Below are positions 48,546 to 61,037 of a stretch of 64,000 nucleotides of DNA, piece after piece. A model generated the notes under the pieces. That model was not told the origin of the DNA, searched no databases, and saw only the letters and a program-made list of their open reading frames with translations. The translations under genes were made by a program, and so were the position numbers. How positions within the stretch are numbered: position 1 is the first letter of the stretch; each line of letters starts with the position of its first letter. The stretch comes from Citrus sinensis (taxonomy: Eukaryota > Streptophyta > Magnoliopsida > Sapindales > Rutaceae). The stretch covers positions 30,533,001 through 30,597,000 of the forward strand of contig NC_068564.1 in the NCBI RefSeq assembly GCF_022201045.2, given 5' to 3'.

Positions 48546-50249
48546 ATGGCTACCCCACGGAGATCCCTTACCAACATATCTCAAATCCCGGACCAAAGCA
48601 TTCTTGTTACCTCCATAACTTCCGTTATCCAACGCCTAAATCCACAAAACCCTAGCCCTAAAAACATCTCCTCACAACCACTCGATCAATTTTCCCTTTG
48701 CTTAGGCTCAAATATAGTCACCAAAGTTATCTACGAACAAACCAACCCTTATCATGCTCTTTTCTTCTTTAACTGGGCATCCAACCCTAACCCTAACCCT
48801 AACAAATATCACCACACTACTCCATGCTATACAGCCATCACTGACGTTTTGCTCTCTCACTCGCTCATCTCCATTGCCGCTTCACTTCTTAAAAATTCCA
48901 ACAAGCTCTCTGATTTCTTCATTAGCAAGCTCATTAAGGCTTACGGTGATCGCGGCAATGTTAAAGCTGCAATCTTTTGGTTTCACCAAGCCAAACAGAT
49001 TGAAAATGGGGCTTGTTTGTATTCATATAATTCGCTTTTGGGTGTTCTGGTTCGAGTTAATTCAATCAAGTTAGCTGAGGAATTTTTCCACCAGATTGTG
49101 AAGGAAAATGTCGTGCCGCCTGATGTTTCGACTTATACAACGATGATTAGAGGATATTGTAAAATGGGTATGATCGAAAATGCTAAGAAGGTGTTTGATG
49201 TAATGACTGTTAAGCCTAATTTACTTGCTTACAATACTATGATAAATGGGTTTTGTAAAAAAGGTGATATGGAGAGTGCAAGATTGGTTTTTGATCGGAT
49301 GATGAGTGGCGAAGATTGCTTGCCTAATCATGTGACTTATACTACTTTGATTGATGGGTACTGTAAGAAAGGTGAGTTAGAAGAGGCAAAGAAGTGTATG
49401 AATGAAATGATGAACAGAGGTTGCCGGCCGAATGAGTTGACTTACAATGCAATGATTTATGGATTGTGTATAAATGGTCGTGTTGATGAGGCTAAGATGC
49501 TGATGGCAAAGATGAGGTTGAATGGATTCAAGGATAATGTTTCCACTCACAAAAGTATGTTAAAGGGGCTTTGTGTTGTGGGGAAGTTTGATCAAGCTGT
49601 TGGATATCTTAGGAACGTGATGGAGGCTAACATGAATCCGGATGTGAAATCTTACGAAGTTGTTATTAATGGGTTTTGCAAAATTGGGAAATCAGATGAA
49701 GCTATATCGCTTTTGAAGGAAATGCGAGCAAGAGGCTTAAAGCCAACTGTGTTTAGCTTTAATGCAGTGTTTAGGATTCTTGTGGAAAATGGGGAGCTTG
49801 ATAGAGCAATTTTACTGCTAAAACAGATGCCACAAATGGATTGCCTGCCTAATTTTGTGTCATATAATACAATAATATGTGGTCTTTGTATGGCTAAAGG
49901 TAGGATGCAAGATGTGGAAGACCTTGTTGACCGCATGATTAGAAGTGGTCACAACTTAGATTTCACCATGTATAGTTGCTTGCTTAAAGGATACTGCGAG
50001 GAAGGCAACGTGGAAAATGTAATGCAAATTGCCCATGAAATGGTCACTAAGAAGTATGTCATTGGTCTAGAGAGCTTTTCAGTTCTTGTCAAGCAGTTGT
50101 GTGCAAAGGGGAAGGTTACTGAAGCTGAAAAACTTTTTGACACGTGTAGTAGATGCCCTGCTGTTGATGTGGATAGTTACAGGAGGGTCTTGGATCAGCA
50201 GATTTGTATTCGTTCATCAAGTTGTAGTAATTATGGAGAGAACTGTTGA
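48546..50249 (+). CDS. P-class pentatricopeptide repeat protein (567 aa, single exon)
   Basis: PPR proteins bind organellar RNA one base per repeat and act in stability, splicing, translation or processing; the target RNA here is unknown. The intronless frame runs from the ATG at 48546. The first ~110 residues contain the family's usual N-terminal region with YHALFFFNWAS, and may include an organellar targeting sequence, though it is not a strong one. From about residue 130 there are about 11 P-type repeats of 35 residues, for example SYNSLLGVLVRVNSIKLAEE, TYTTMIRGYCKMGMIENAKK and TYTTLIDGYCKKGELEEAKK. No E, DYW or SMR extension follows, so this is a pure P-class protein. A run of CCCTAA hexamers at 48783-48803 simply encodes alternating Asn-Pro. 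Confidence 0.93.
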   Translation: MATPRRSLTNISQIPDQSILVTSITSVIQRLNPQNPSPKNISSQPLDQFSLCLGSNIVTKVIYEQTNPYHALFFFNWASNPNPNPNKYHHTTPCYTAITDVLLSHSLISIAASLLKNSNKLSDFFISKLIKAYGDRGNVKAAIFWFHQAKQIENGACLYSYNSLLGVLVRVNSIKLAEEFFHQIVKENVVPPDVSTYTTMIRGYCKMGMIENAKKVFDVMTVKPNLLAYNTMINGFCKKGDMESARLVFDRMMSGEDCLPNHVTYTTLIDGYCKKGELEEAKKCMNEMMNRGCRPNELTYNAMIYGLCINGRVDEAKMLMAKMRLNGFKDNVSTHKSMLKGLCVVGKFDQAVGYLRNVMEANMNPDVKSYEVVINGFCKIGKSDEAISLLKEMRARGLKPTVFSFNAVFRILVENGELDRAILLLKQMPQMDCLPNFVSYNTIICGLCMAKGRMQDVEDLVDRMIRSGHNLDFTMYSCLLKGYCEEGNVENVMQIAHEMVTKKYVIGLESFSVLVKQLCAKGKVTEAEKLFDTCSRCPAVDVDSYRRVLDQQICIRSSSCSNYGENC

Positions 50250-51358
50250 GGATGGAAAAAGATCTGAGTGTCTCATTGTCAGTTTTTAGACAAATTTAGT
50301 CTGTCAACAATCTGATTTTTTGTTCTATCACATGGAGTCCAAATGCTGAGTTCCACAGCTGCAATTCATATAGTTAAATGGAAAGAAGCGGCATCAGTGA
50401 GTTGTAATTGACTGCTTTTGCAAAGAAACCCGAACAATTTCCATTCCATGCCTTCTCGATGGTCGATGACCAATTTGTGCCACTTATGTCTATATTGCTT
50501 TTGCAATGTTGGTTCTGGTTCTCGTATCACAACTTAACACTGTCTCCACTCTCCAGGACTACTAGCATTTTGTATTTGCTGCCAAATCATTAAAATCTTT
50601 TTCTTATTTATATCGTTGTATTTAATTAAAATAGTTTTAAATAACGTTTGGGAAAAAATAAATAATTGAAGAAGGTTCGCACCGAGCATGCAACAGGTGT
50701 TCCATCCATCAGTATTCACATATTACTAGTAACCGCTGCTACATAGCTTTCCAGCAGTTTCGGTTGGGAATATCATTTTTGAAAGCCAGTTAGATTTCTG
50801 GAGCCGTAGGCGAATTAGTTGTTTGGTCAATCAAATAGATAGATGCTGACGGGCCACCTTGGCAAAGCCGATGCCACCTAGACAAACACGGAATTGAGTG
50901 AGCCCCACACGATGACGACCTGCAAGATCTGAGTGGCTTAACCCTCCCGCGGGTCGCATCAATTTACCAATGCAACCCACCACGCGTCAACATCCAAGTG
51001 GGTCTCAATTTTAAAAACAAACCATCGAGCCCTTTCCCTATTTTAGGGTTTCTTTTTTCTTTCGAAAAATAAGGGCCAGAAAACCGAGTGGCAGCCGGTT
51101 CACGGATTCTTCCCACATTTATCAAATCCGGTTAATTAACACACTTTCAATCCGATTCAAATCCTCTAGACTCTCGCGTTCTCACACACTGAGTCCACTT
51201 CTTTTTGCTCAACAGTGGTCAAAATATTTTCACATCTTTCCCTCCTTTACTCTTACTCTCTCTCACTCTCGCCAATTTCGAACTTCGATCTCTCTTCTCT
51301 GTAAATCTGAAAACAAACAACGAAAAAGAAAAAGGGTGCGAGAGAATTTGATTCGGTG
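50250..51358. other. Intergenic, 3' of PPR gene and promoter of Alfin-like gene
   Basis: No gene recognised. The last ~300 bp (51050-51358) is rich in CT stretches and contains the probable transcription start and 5' leader of the Alfin-like gene. Confidence 0.6.
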
Positions 51359-54300
51359 ATGGACGCAGGTGGAGGCTACAATCCGCGTACGGTTGAAGAA
51401 GTTTTTGGCGATTTCAAGGGCCGAAGAGCTGGCATGGTTAAAGCCCTTACTACTGGTATTCCTTTCACTATTTTTTTCCTTTTAATTTTGGGTATTTCTT
51501 TATCTTTTTCTTTTCACGAAAGAGAACTTTTTAATGGAAATTTTCTGGTGGTTTTGCAGAGGTTGAAGAGTTTTACCACCAGTGTGACCCTGGTAAGCTT
51601 TTTCTGTTTTTCTCTCTTTAAAATCTGACGTTAATTAAAGTTCTTTTTGTTGTTGTTTCATTTTACCACAGCTAATTAATGTTTAATTTGCTGATTATTC
51701 GCTTTCGCTGTTTTTAATTTTGACTCTATACAAAGTAAAACTTGTTTCTTTCTTGCTTTCGTTTTTCAACAAGTTCTATGATAGTGTAACTTTGGTTTTG
51801 AATTTTCTTTGCAAAGCTTTTCAATCGCTTTTCATCGATTGTGCATAAACTATTTGATTCATAAGCTAAATAATGTATAGTGGATGCATTGGTGGATAGC
51901 TGTGCCATCTCTCTTTAATGGTTTTTTTATATTATTATTATTAATTTTTTTTGGAGCTGTTGTGTTTTCATGATGGATTAATGAGCTCTGTCTGATGTTT
52001 GCAAATTATAATTGTAATTGAGTTTTGATTCTGTGACTAATCAGTCGCCAATACTTTTTCTAGCCAAGGCATTAACAACATGTCTGTTGAGAAGGGTGAC
52101 TCTTAAGAGTTGTTATTAAGAGTTGCCGAGGTGGCTTGAACCATTTGGACGAACGCTCATGATACCTTGTTTGTAGTTTTCCTTTTCTTTTCTACGGTTG
52201 AAAAAGTAGGATGCACATTTGTAAACTTTACAAAAACATTCCATAATTGAGGGGGCATCACGCCACGTGTATCAAGATCAACTAGTGAATTTGGTCTAAA
52301 GAGCTGAATGCTAGAGATACTAAAATCTTTTATAGTCTTGGCTGATGTATCTTGTAAAATTTTATTTTGTATGGAATCAGCCTTTAAAGAACACCCAGTG
52401 TGACGTCATTGTTGTCGTCTTCAGTTTTAAAAAAGTTTCTTTCTGGTTTTTGGATGTGAAAAACTGTTCGGCTAGAACACATTTGTCATTGTTATTTTAA
52501 ATGCATTGAACTATTTTCTTATTTATGGATTTGGACTTGAGTAGCTATTTACTAATTTTTGAGAGCCATGGCTGTTTTCTGCATTGAATGTCCTAGGGGG
52601 TCTTCAGTTGTTGGGCTCGATGTTCCGTCTTTTAGGGGAATTTTGGTAGATTATGGTTGAAATAGTAAAAGCATGTGACACTATAGTATTTGCTGAGAGT
52701 AAATTTGGAAATTGTTGGAAATACTATTTTGGTGTTCTAACTTCAGTTTGCCAAAAGATATCGACATTCTAAATTGAAAAAAAAAAGGATATAAAAAATC
52801 AGGTAAGGACTAATTCATTTTCAGCTGTTTAATTTTAAGAAATATGCAGCATATTCTGTACTTTTTTGGTCGGAAACAGAAAATAGGCTAAAAAACCCAT
52901 ACTGAAATCCCCTTGGTAATACTTATATAATTGGTATTTAAAATTACTATAGATTTACTTATTACTGAAAGCATTTGAATTCTTGCAACGCAACTACTTT
53001 TCCCATTTTGTGCTTCAGTGGAGATGAAACATGTTTTACAGTTCTCATCTTGACACTAAATTTGAGTTGTGTGGACCATGTCTTAGTTACCAGGAAGAAT
53101 TCTTTTGACAGACAAATACAATTGCATTGCCGAATCTAGTTAATAATTAATGAACTGTGTAGTTTTACATAAATTTGATACTTTTTGATCATAGAGAAGG
53201 AAAATCTTTGCCTCTATGGTTTTCCAAGCGAGCAGTGGGAGGTAAACTTACCTGCTGAAGAAGTGCCTCCAGAGCTTCCAGAGCCTGCATTGGGTATCAA
53301 CTTTGCCAGAGATGGGATGCAAGAAAAGGACTGGTTGTCTTTGGTTGCTGTCCACAGTGATGCTTGGTTACTCTCCGTGGCCTTTTACTTTGGTGCTAGG
53401 TTTGGTTTTGATAAATCTGATAGGTATGGTTTTATCTTTGGCAACTTGTTGATGTGCAATTTGACTTTGTAAATGACCCTTCCGAATTTTGGTCCCACTC
53501 TAGTTTTAATTAGTTTTACATCAGGCTCCCATTCTAATCTCTTCTTTTATGTTGTAGCTATAATGATTTAAACACCTGATTGACAGATTAAATAATGTAT
53601 ATTTGATAATTATCTTTTGGCTTGGTGCTTTTTTCTCTTTTTATGGTAATAATCAGTTTATGGGACATTTCTTATTTTCCATGAAGATTAATCAAATTTT
53701 GCTGTCATTATTAATTCTGATTCCTTTGGGGAAAAAAAGAATGTGTCAATTTGCTTTCCTTTCAATCTCTCTCTTTCCCTCTCTCTCTATAAATATCTCT
53801 ATCTCTATCCCCCAAGCCACTCCTTCCCTTTCTATTCAATGGGTGGAGGTTCTGGCCACTGAGGCTTTTCATTTTGACTCTCCAATAAGTTGTCAGTAGG
53901 AAACTGCTCTTCCTTTTTCTTTCTTCATTTGTCACTCAGTTACATGTGTGTCCATGTTTTTTGCTTGGGTTTTTTGAAATGATAGTTATTACTTTTCCAC
54001 ACATTTAATGTCTCTTAATTTTTCTTTTCACGATTTCTAGTTTGAAAATTGTACGGGATGAAAATTCAACACAATGAATTATGGTTTTGTTAATAACTCT
54101 AGGCTCCACATTGCCACTAAGAAGTCTTTCTAAATATGACATTCTATATTCATTCATGATATTTTTGTCGGCAAATGTTGTGCAGGAAACGTCTTTTTAA
54201 TATGATAAATGAACTTCCAACAATATTTGAGGTTGTGACAGGGACAACAAAGAAACAGGCAAAAGAAAAGTCTTCTGTGTCAAATCACAGTAGCAGCAAA

Positions 54301-54867
54301 TCTAAATCAAACTCAAAGGTAACAAAGAACTTTTGCAGACCTCGTTTATGTGCCCCTTTTGTGCTTTTATTTTTTTGCATATTACCATTTTCTATAATAT
54401 CTTGGCCTAGTGAAGTTTTAAAGAAATAAATTATATTTTCTATGTGATAGTTGAATGAGTTTTGTTGAAGCATTATCTGTACATGCCTACATTGGACCTA
54501 GAAAAAGACAAATGGTTGATCATGGCCCATGGTTAAGTGTTATCTTCTTCCTGAATATTGCCTCGTGACTACCGTTTGTTTCTGTTGGCATATGCAGCGA
54601 GGCTCTGAAACTCAAGCCAAGTTTTCAAAGGCAGTGCAATCAAAGGATGAAGAAGATGAAGGTCTGGAAGAGGAAGATGAGGAGGAGCATGGGGAGACAC
54701 TGTGTGGGGCTTGTGGGGAGAACTATGCAGCCGATGAGTTCTGGATTTGCTGTGATGTCTGTGAGAAATGGTTCCATGGAAAGTGTGTTAAGATCACCCC
54801 AGCAAGGGCTGAGCACATTAAACAGTACAAATGCCCATCTTGTAGCAACAAGAGAGCTCGGCCTTGA
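51359..54867 (+). CDS. Alfin-like PHD-finger protein (253 aa, 5 exons)
   Basis: Alfin-like proteins are nuclear chromatin readers: the C-terminal PHD finger binds H3K4me2/3, and the N-terminal DUF3594 domain mediates DNA or PRC1-partner contacts (family knowledge). Exons: 51359-51455, 51560-51592 (33 nt), 53195-53423, 54186-54318 and 54598-54867; 762 nt in frame. The start is the ATG at 51359; an in-frame GTG just before it is not used. Residues 1-140 match the Alfin domain ([54 protein letters not shown]). A Ser/Lys-rich linker and an acidic stretch follow. The PHD finger has the C4HC3 set: [31 protein letters not shown], ending in NKRARP. Full-length for the family (about 250 aa). Intron 2 is long (1.6 kb). 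Which of the AL1-AL7 subtypes it matches is not resolved. Confidence 0.95.
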
Positions 54868-56357
54868 TGATGGTGGGACTGGCGACTGTGTATTCTGGCA
54901 TTATATGGACTTCTAACTGTCTATTAGGCTTGTTCTTAATCACGCTTTGTCTAGGTTCTGTGGGATGTTGTGTAGGTTGGAAATTTGCTATTTATTTAGT
55001 TATAAATTAGAGTCTTGTGCTCCCGGGGGGGAATTGTTTTCCAGCTGCCACTGGGAAGAAACTAGTTTAAGGTCAGAATTTTCTCGTATTTATATGCAAC
55101 ATAGTGCTCATTCTTGGTGCATATACTTTCATTAGGTCCAGATTCAGCATTCAATTTACATCTTCGTTGGTAAAATAATTTAGTCCCGCATGCAAAGGCA
55201 AATTATGAACGGTTTAGGGATGTCGTCAAATGCTTCATAACATTTTTATCATGTTCCGGGGAAAAAGAAAAAAGTTGCATAATGAAACGGCAGAGGTAAC
55301 GGTCCTCTGGAATTCTTCCGCGTGTCATCCACCTGCGCCTACACATTGTGTGATTGCATTCACTCATGCCCGTCAAAAATGTGACCTCAGCCTTATCGTG
55401 TCCCTAACAAGTAAAAGACTGATTCGCTGCTGCGGGTTCTTGGGATTATCTTAGAAGCGGTCCCCAGCTTTATTCTTAACAATTAACAAAGCACAAAGCT
55501 TCCTCCTACGCTCACTCGGCCATAGAAAATGAGAAGGGATGGAGCCATTTGCCCTTTTGTAAAATGATGCATTTACCATCTGACTCTTCTTGATGCAATT
55601 ATAGGTGCATAAAAACATAATTATATTGCCAAGAGTCAGTTAAGAATAGCATAAAAATGACCTCACATCAACCAACCCCTCTCGAAAGACAATTTAGATT
55701 CTGTTTTTATTTGGAATTGAAGTTTTATACTTTTTAAATTACAGCTGCTCTGAAAAAAATTTATAATTATAAAATAAAAATTAATAGGATGTAGTAAATA
55801 TAAATTTTAAATAATAATTTTAATAAAATTATTAAAGATATAATAAATTTTTTATCATATAAGTAAAAAATTATATCAACATAACTTTTAAATTACAATA
55901 ACTAATATTTAACAAATAATTTAGTGTCCAACTTAAATCCTAAATGGACCCTCAGTCAATAAAACTTGCCGGCAACTCACAGCCATATGTTGTATTAGGA
56001 AGATACAATGCAAGAAAAGGCAATAATAATTTGAGTAACATCTTGATCACTTTCAGAACCTTCCCTTTCATTGTTCTCAAGGTAAAAACATCATACTTGT
56101 ACAGTATTGATGACATAGATGAGAGTTGGAAATTACATAATCATAGATAAGGGAAAGACGGATACCTTTCTGATACTGTACAAGTTTACACTAGTTTCCA
56201 GTGATCTTCAACATGATTAAAAAAACCCAAAGAAGAAAATGAGAAGGAAAAAAGAACATGGAATTTACAATCGCCAGCCCTCTCGCCAAGCCGCCAATTA
56301 AGCCAACAAAGGATAAAGAAAACAAGAAGCAAATCATGTTCCTTATTGCGGTTCAAG
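54868..56357. other. Intergenic between convergent Alfin-like and carrier genes
   Basis: Both flanking genes end toward this region, so it holds two 3' UTRs. The AT-rich stretch at about 55695-55965 (left TTTATTTGGAATTGAAGTTT, right ending AACTTAAATCCTAAATGGAC) looks like a small non-autonomous transposon with weak inverted ends; confidence in that is low. Confidence 0.5.
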
Positions 56358-57416
56358 TCATGATCTCAAGCTCTCTTGGCTCTTAGTAGAATGCCGTTTC
56401 AGGAACTCGTAGGTAGTGATCATGGTTGTTGCAGACATAGACATTGAAGCCCACCTTGGCCCCAATCCCCTGTAGCAAGCAGCAAATCCGCCTTCCTTCA
56501 CCAGATTCCTAACCGTCTGCAAAACAGTCAGTGGCCTTCTTTGCCCTTTCTCTTCTGCATCCAAAACCTGTAAACGAGTCTTAATTGTATCAAGTGGCAT
56601 AGTGATTAGCGCTGAAACACCACTAGCCATTGCTGCGCTTAGAGTCTGCACTGCCACTACGGCCTTTGAATTAGGCTTGTAACCAGTACACCCACTACTT
56701 GCAGAATTTTCATCTTTTTGACTAATATGGCAACCAAAACTACCCCAAATGAGCCTATTTGCCACAGAGTAAGAAGCCCACCAAACTGCATTAGAGGGAG
56801 CGTATGCCAAAATTGATATCCCGAATCCCCTATATAATCCTCTTGGACCATCGGCAACCAAAATTTTCCTAAAAGCATCAAGACCATTGCTATATCTACA
56901 AGAACTCACATTAGGGACTATTGTTTTGCTATTATTTTTGCTGTATCCTTGAACCATAAGTCTTTGACTCACAACATCAACCGGGGTCCAAATTAACTGC
57001 GCAGCCATAGCAGAACTCAACCCAGCAGCAGCATTAGCTATGGTAGTAGCAGTAGTGTCAGAAAATCCTAATCTAACAGTAGCAGTCCCAACGTTACTCT
57101 TGGTGATCTCGAGTGCTGTCATGTACAGCGCACGAGCCGGGATCGTCCCCATCAAAGAGGAACCAAATCCTCTGTAGAACCCTTTAAAACCTTCATAACA
57201 CATGATCTGAAAAGACATTTTGAAGGAAGAAATCGGTGTGGACAAAACTTGTTGACGGGTTTTTAACACAACGATCGGATACAGAGCAGCAGATATCCCA
57301 GAGAACAAAGCGGCACCCAAGAAGAAAAACTTGGATTTATCGAGCATATGCCAGTCTATCTCAGCAGGTATATGAATCTCTGAAGCCGAATCATCCTCGG
57401 CCGCACCTAAACTCAT
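56358..57416 (-). CDS. Mitochondrial carrier protein, SLC25A44-like (352 aa, single coding exon)
   Basis: Inner-membrane transporter of the mitochondrial carrier family. Animal SLC25A44 carries branched-chain amino acids; the plant substrate is not established. The start is the ATG at 57416 (MSLGAAEDD); the longer frame to 57479 begins at a TTG. Three carrier repeats are visible, each with a signature: PIVVLKTRQ (Pro47; Val in place of the usual acidic residue, a SLC25A44-group trait), PVDVVSQRLMVQG and PLDTIKTRLQ. Typical carrier glycine motifs follow them (GFKGFYRGF, GPRGLYRGF, FAACYRGLG). Family length is about 330-360 aa. A donor-like CTG/GTAAG at 57833/57832 suggests a 5' UTR intron upstream, with a first exon running into the GA-rich leader near 57990. 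Confidence 0.9.
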   Translation of the reverse strand: MSLGAAEDDSASEIHIPAEIDWHMLDKSKFFFLGAALFSGISAALYPIVVLKTRQQVLSTPISSFKMSFQIMCYEGFKGFYRGFGSSLMGTIPARALYMTALEITKSNVGTATVRLGFSDTTATTIANAAAGLSSAMAAQLIWTPVDVVSQRLMVQGYSKNNSKTIVPNVSSCRYSNGLDAFRKILVADGPRGLYRGFGISILAYAPSNAVWWASYSVANRLIWGSFGCHISQKDENSASSGCTGYKPNSKAVVAVQTLSAAMASGVSALITMPLDTIKTRLQVLDAEEKGQRRPLTVLQTVRNLVKEGGFAACYRGLGPRWASMSMSATTMITTYEFLKRHSTKSQESLRS

Positions 57417-57985
57417 TTTCGCCACTTTCAAACACCAACTCCCAAACGACACACAAGTAAGACAACCCACCCAAAACAAACCCCTTTTTCTTGGCTTTAA
57501 TTACTTTATTGAAAATCAAATCAAAAGATTAACTTGTTCCCTTCCTCAGCTCACAACTCAACCTATAATACAACCTTGAATCTTCTTTTATTTATTTATT
57601 TATTGAACTACAAGTCTAATATACCAAAAAAATAAAGAAATTTGAAGAGAAGACGAGGAAAGCAGAGAAATTTAGAAATGGGCGGTGTTGGATTTTAATC
57701 TTTTTCGTTTGCGCAACCAGATTTGAGAGCGAACGTGGATGAAGAGAAAAATGTCGAACATTAATCAAAGTAATCAAACAGAAAACGTTATTTTAACTAA
57801 TAACTAACTGAAAATGTTAGGAAAATTCTTACCAGACATCTTGATGATCATTGGTCCATGTCATGTCTGTGAGGGGAGATGGGAGGGAGAGATCTCAAGA
57901 GATAAGCAAAAGAATCTTGCGAGAGAGAGAGTAAATGGATATCACACAGAAAGCGAAGTAGATTGTACAATTCGCGCGAGCGGGC

Positions 57986-58016
<31 letters not shown>

Positions 58017-58260
58017 AGAAGGCAAAGGCTACGGGCGGGGGGGCCTTCAACGGAAAGAGAGGACGAGAGAGAAGAGAGAAGAGAGTAGAGACTGGGGAGT
58101 GTGGATTTAAGCGAGGGTTTTGAGGAACGAGGAAACTGGACACGTGTCGGTTATCACTTCGAGAAGATTTCGAGATATTCGCCTTTGCCCTGCTGAGTGC
58201 TGACTGACCTGCCACTGCCTGGCGCCCCTGTTTTCGGCATATTAATTAATTAATATACAT
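57417..58260 (-). promoter_or_regulatory. 5' UTR and promoter of the carrier gene, with GA microsatellite
   Basis: Contains a likely 5' UTR intron donor at 57832 (minus strand) and a perfect (AG)n run at 57989-58014, which reads as CT repeats in the transcript, common in plant leaders. Open frames here are low in complexity and not taken as genes. Confidence 0.5.
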
Positions 58261-60309
58261 AATTTAACTGAGTCTGTGGGTGCTCCCCTACTACGTACGC
58301 TTCTTACCTTTGGTGATCTGAATCTGACCATCAATCGACATGTAATACCCCTGGGTTGGGCCGTTGGCCCCAGCTCATGGTATTTGGCACCTTACCACTT
58401 GTTCCCTCCATTCATGGGGCTGCCGACTTGCTCTTTGGATTGGGCGCTCACTGATCACCATCCACACGCCCACAATCGTTTTGATACACGTTTTATTTAA
58501 GACTAGTAAAATTACAAAAATATTACCCAAATCTAAGTTTTAATTAACGATAATAGTCCTTACTAAAATTGAGTATTTTGGATATAATATGAATGATAAC
58601 AAACTAACCGTGTCAGCAGATGGGGTACTCTATGTTAGTAGATGTTTGTCATCATACTTGGGATATTATTATTGTCTAAAATGTTCTTCTTTTCATTTTT
58701 TTTTCCCACCAAAGTATGAAAATAATAAGTGAGACTAGTTTTGTAAATTAACTTAAAAGTATTCTTAGGGCATGTTTGGTAAATGAGATAAAAATATCAT
58801 GGTTGAACTATTTGAAACAAATCCCACCCTATCCTGTATTTAGTGAATCAAAACGCCGTAGGATTGTTTTATCATTGGGTCCACCATATAGAAAATTTAT
58901 TCTAGGGAAGGAAATTGAGATTAGTTAGGATAGGATCATATTGTTAATTTGATTAAAAATAATAATTTATAAATATTAAAATTATATTAATTTTTGATAA
59001 ATATAATAAAAAGCATTGATTATAATAATGTAAAATAGTAAATATAATAATTATAATTATGATCTTTTAATTAATTAATTTAAAATAACATTTTTAGTAT
59101 TATAATGTTTATTAAAAATAATTTATTTATTTAGGTAAATAATATTTTTAATATTATAATTCATTTTTCTCATTAAATTATAATAATATTTTAATTTATA
59201 TAATTCTTAAATATTCTTATAATTTCAAGTTTACATTTTAAATTAATTATTAATAATATTTTATTTTAATAATAAAAATAATTTAATTTAATATTATAAT
59301 ATAAAACATTATTAGTAAAAATATTAAAATATTTTATAATCAAAGATTTTTCATTTTATATTAAGTCAATTTCATTTTTAATAATACAATTAAACTAAGA
59401 TATTTATTTATTTATTGTTAATTTTAATAATAAAAATTTATTACTACAATCTAATTTAATCATAACTATTGAATTATACCAAATATAGACAGTATTAAAC
59501 ATAATTCAGTCATATACTATCTTATATCATCTCATCCCATCCTATCACATTCTATCATATCTTATGCTGCATACCAAATGCACTTCAAAATTTATGATTG
59601 AAATGTAGAATTCAACTAATTTAAAAGCCTATGAAGTCACTAAGTCAAAATTTAATGAAGATTAGGGTCCGTAGAAATACATTTTTGAAAGTTGCTTGAA
59701 AATTAGTAGGAATTTGAGACTAAATAATAAAAATATTAATAAAACCTTGTACATTATCCCAACTTCCATAATCTTTAACAAATTCGTATTAGTATAAAGG
59801 GTATTGCAAAATTCTTCTACAAATCAGAATAAGCCAGCAAATATAACATTGAATATAATTCGATTATCTATATTTTCAATAAGCAAACATTTAAAAAGAA
59901 ATTATTATAAGAACAAGCAATCTAAAAATCTACCTACTTATTATAACTCAGTTTGTATTGCAACTAACAAAATTAATGTTCAAATAAAAACCAAATAAGC
60001 ACAATTCCATCTCCAAACTCAAATAAACCCACACCATAATTGAAAAATCCAAGAGAAGAAATGAGGACATAGGGTAAAATTGAAATCTGAGAACTGAAAC
60101 CGAACAATCAGTCCATGGAAAGAGATGACAAGTAATTTTTACTTGGAGGAGTTTTTTTTTTTTTTGTGAGCAACAAGGGCCACTCTGATATTGGGGTTTG
60201 AAACACAATGGGTAACGACAAGGTGGGCAAACATTCAGGGGGAATATATATATATATATATATTCCGAAGGGTTTGCTTTTGCCTTCGCACCGCAAGAGT
60301 TGTGGGACA
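58261..60309. other. Intergenic, very AT-rich; possible hAT-like remnant at 58767-59585
   Basis: From about 58767 (GGGCATGTTTGGTAAATGAG) to about 59585 (ATACCAAATGCACTTC) the sequence is extremely AT-rich, and its two ends share a short inverted TTTGGTA motif, a layout common in plant hAT-derived MITEs. I could not find a clear target duplication. No gene recognised. Confidence 0.45.
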
Positions 60310-61037
60310 TTTAAAAAAATGGTAATTTTTAAAAATTTCCCATGAGGTTTGAGGCTGTTGCAAGTAGATGGTGAAAATTATTTTATTTGTAAAAGGTCTC
60401 CTACCGTTAGTTAAAAATTTCATTGACTAACTGTTGATTTTGAAAAGACAATATTACCCCCAATATTTACAATTCTAAATATTTACAATTTCATAAGTAA
60501 TTAAAACAATTATTTTCACCATGATCAAGTTATTGATATTTCCTTAAAATCTTAAAAAAATAAAATTACAAATCTTAAAATAATTTTTTTAAAGTTTGTA
60601 ATAAAATTACAAATCTTAATTATTTGATATAAAAATATAATTTTTTTTAAGTTTGTAATTTTAATTTTTTTAAGATTTTAAGGAAATTTTAACTGACGTA
60701 AACTTTTTTTTTAAGTTTGTAATAAAATTACAAATCTTAATTATTTGATATAAAAATGTAATTTTTTAAAGTTTGTAATAAAATTACAAATCTTAATTAT
60801 TTGATATAAAATATAATTTTTTTTAAGTTTGTAATTTTATTTTTTTTAAGATTTTAAGGAAATTTTAACTGACGTAAACTATTATTGGGGGTAATATTGT
60901 CTTTTTAAAGTCAACAGTTAGTCAATAAAAATTTTAACTAACGGTAGGGGGTCTTTTACAAATAAAATAATTTTTACCATCTACTTGCAACAGCCTCAAA
61001 CCTCAGGGGAGGTTTTTAAAAATTACCCTTTAAAAAA
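60310..61037. mobile_element. 0.7 kb element with ~145-bp terminal inverted repeats (Mutator-like)
   Basis: The left end (60320-60463) and right end (60884-61028) are inverted copies at roughly 90% identity by eye; both arms contain GAGGCTGTTGCAAGTAGATG and CTACCGTTAGTTAAAA when read inward. The 9-mer TTTAAAAAA abuts both ends (from 60310 and 61029), compatible with a Mutator-type duplication but low in complexity. The centre consists of several copies of a unit containing ATTACAAATCTTAATTATTT. No coding capacity. The transcript would be a long hairpin. Confidence 0.75.

Noticed and set aside
48783-48803. Telomere-like CCCTAA repeats
   Set aside because: They are four hexamers inside the PPR coding frame and encode Asn-Pro repeats; plant telomeres use the heptamer CCCTAAA.
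57814-58215. Arg/Glu-rich and Leu/Ser-rich frames near the carrier gene
   Set aside because: Produced by the GA microsatellite in the leader of the carrier gene on opposite strands.
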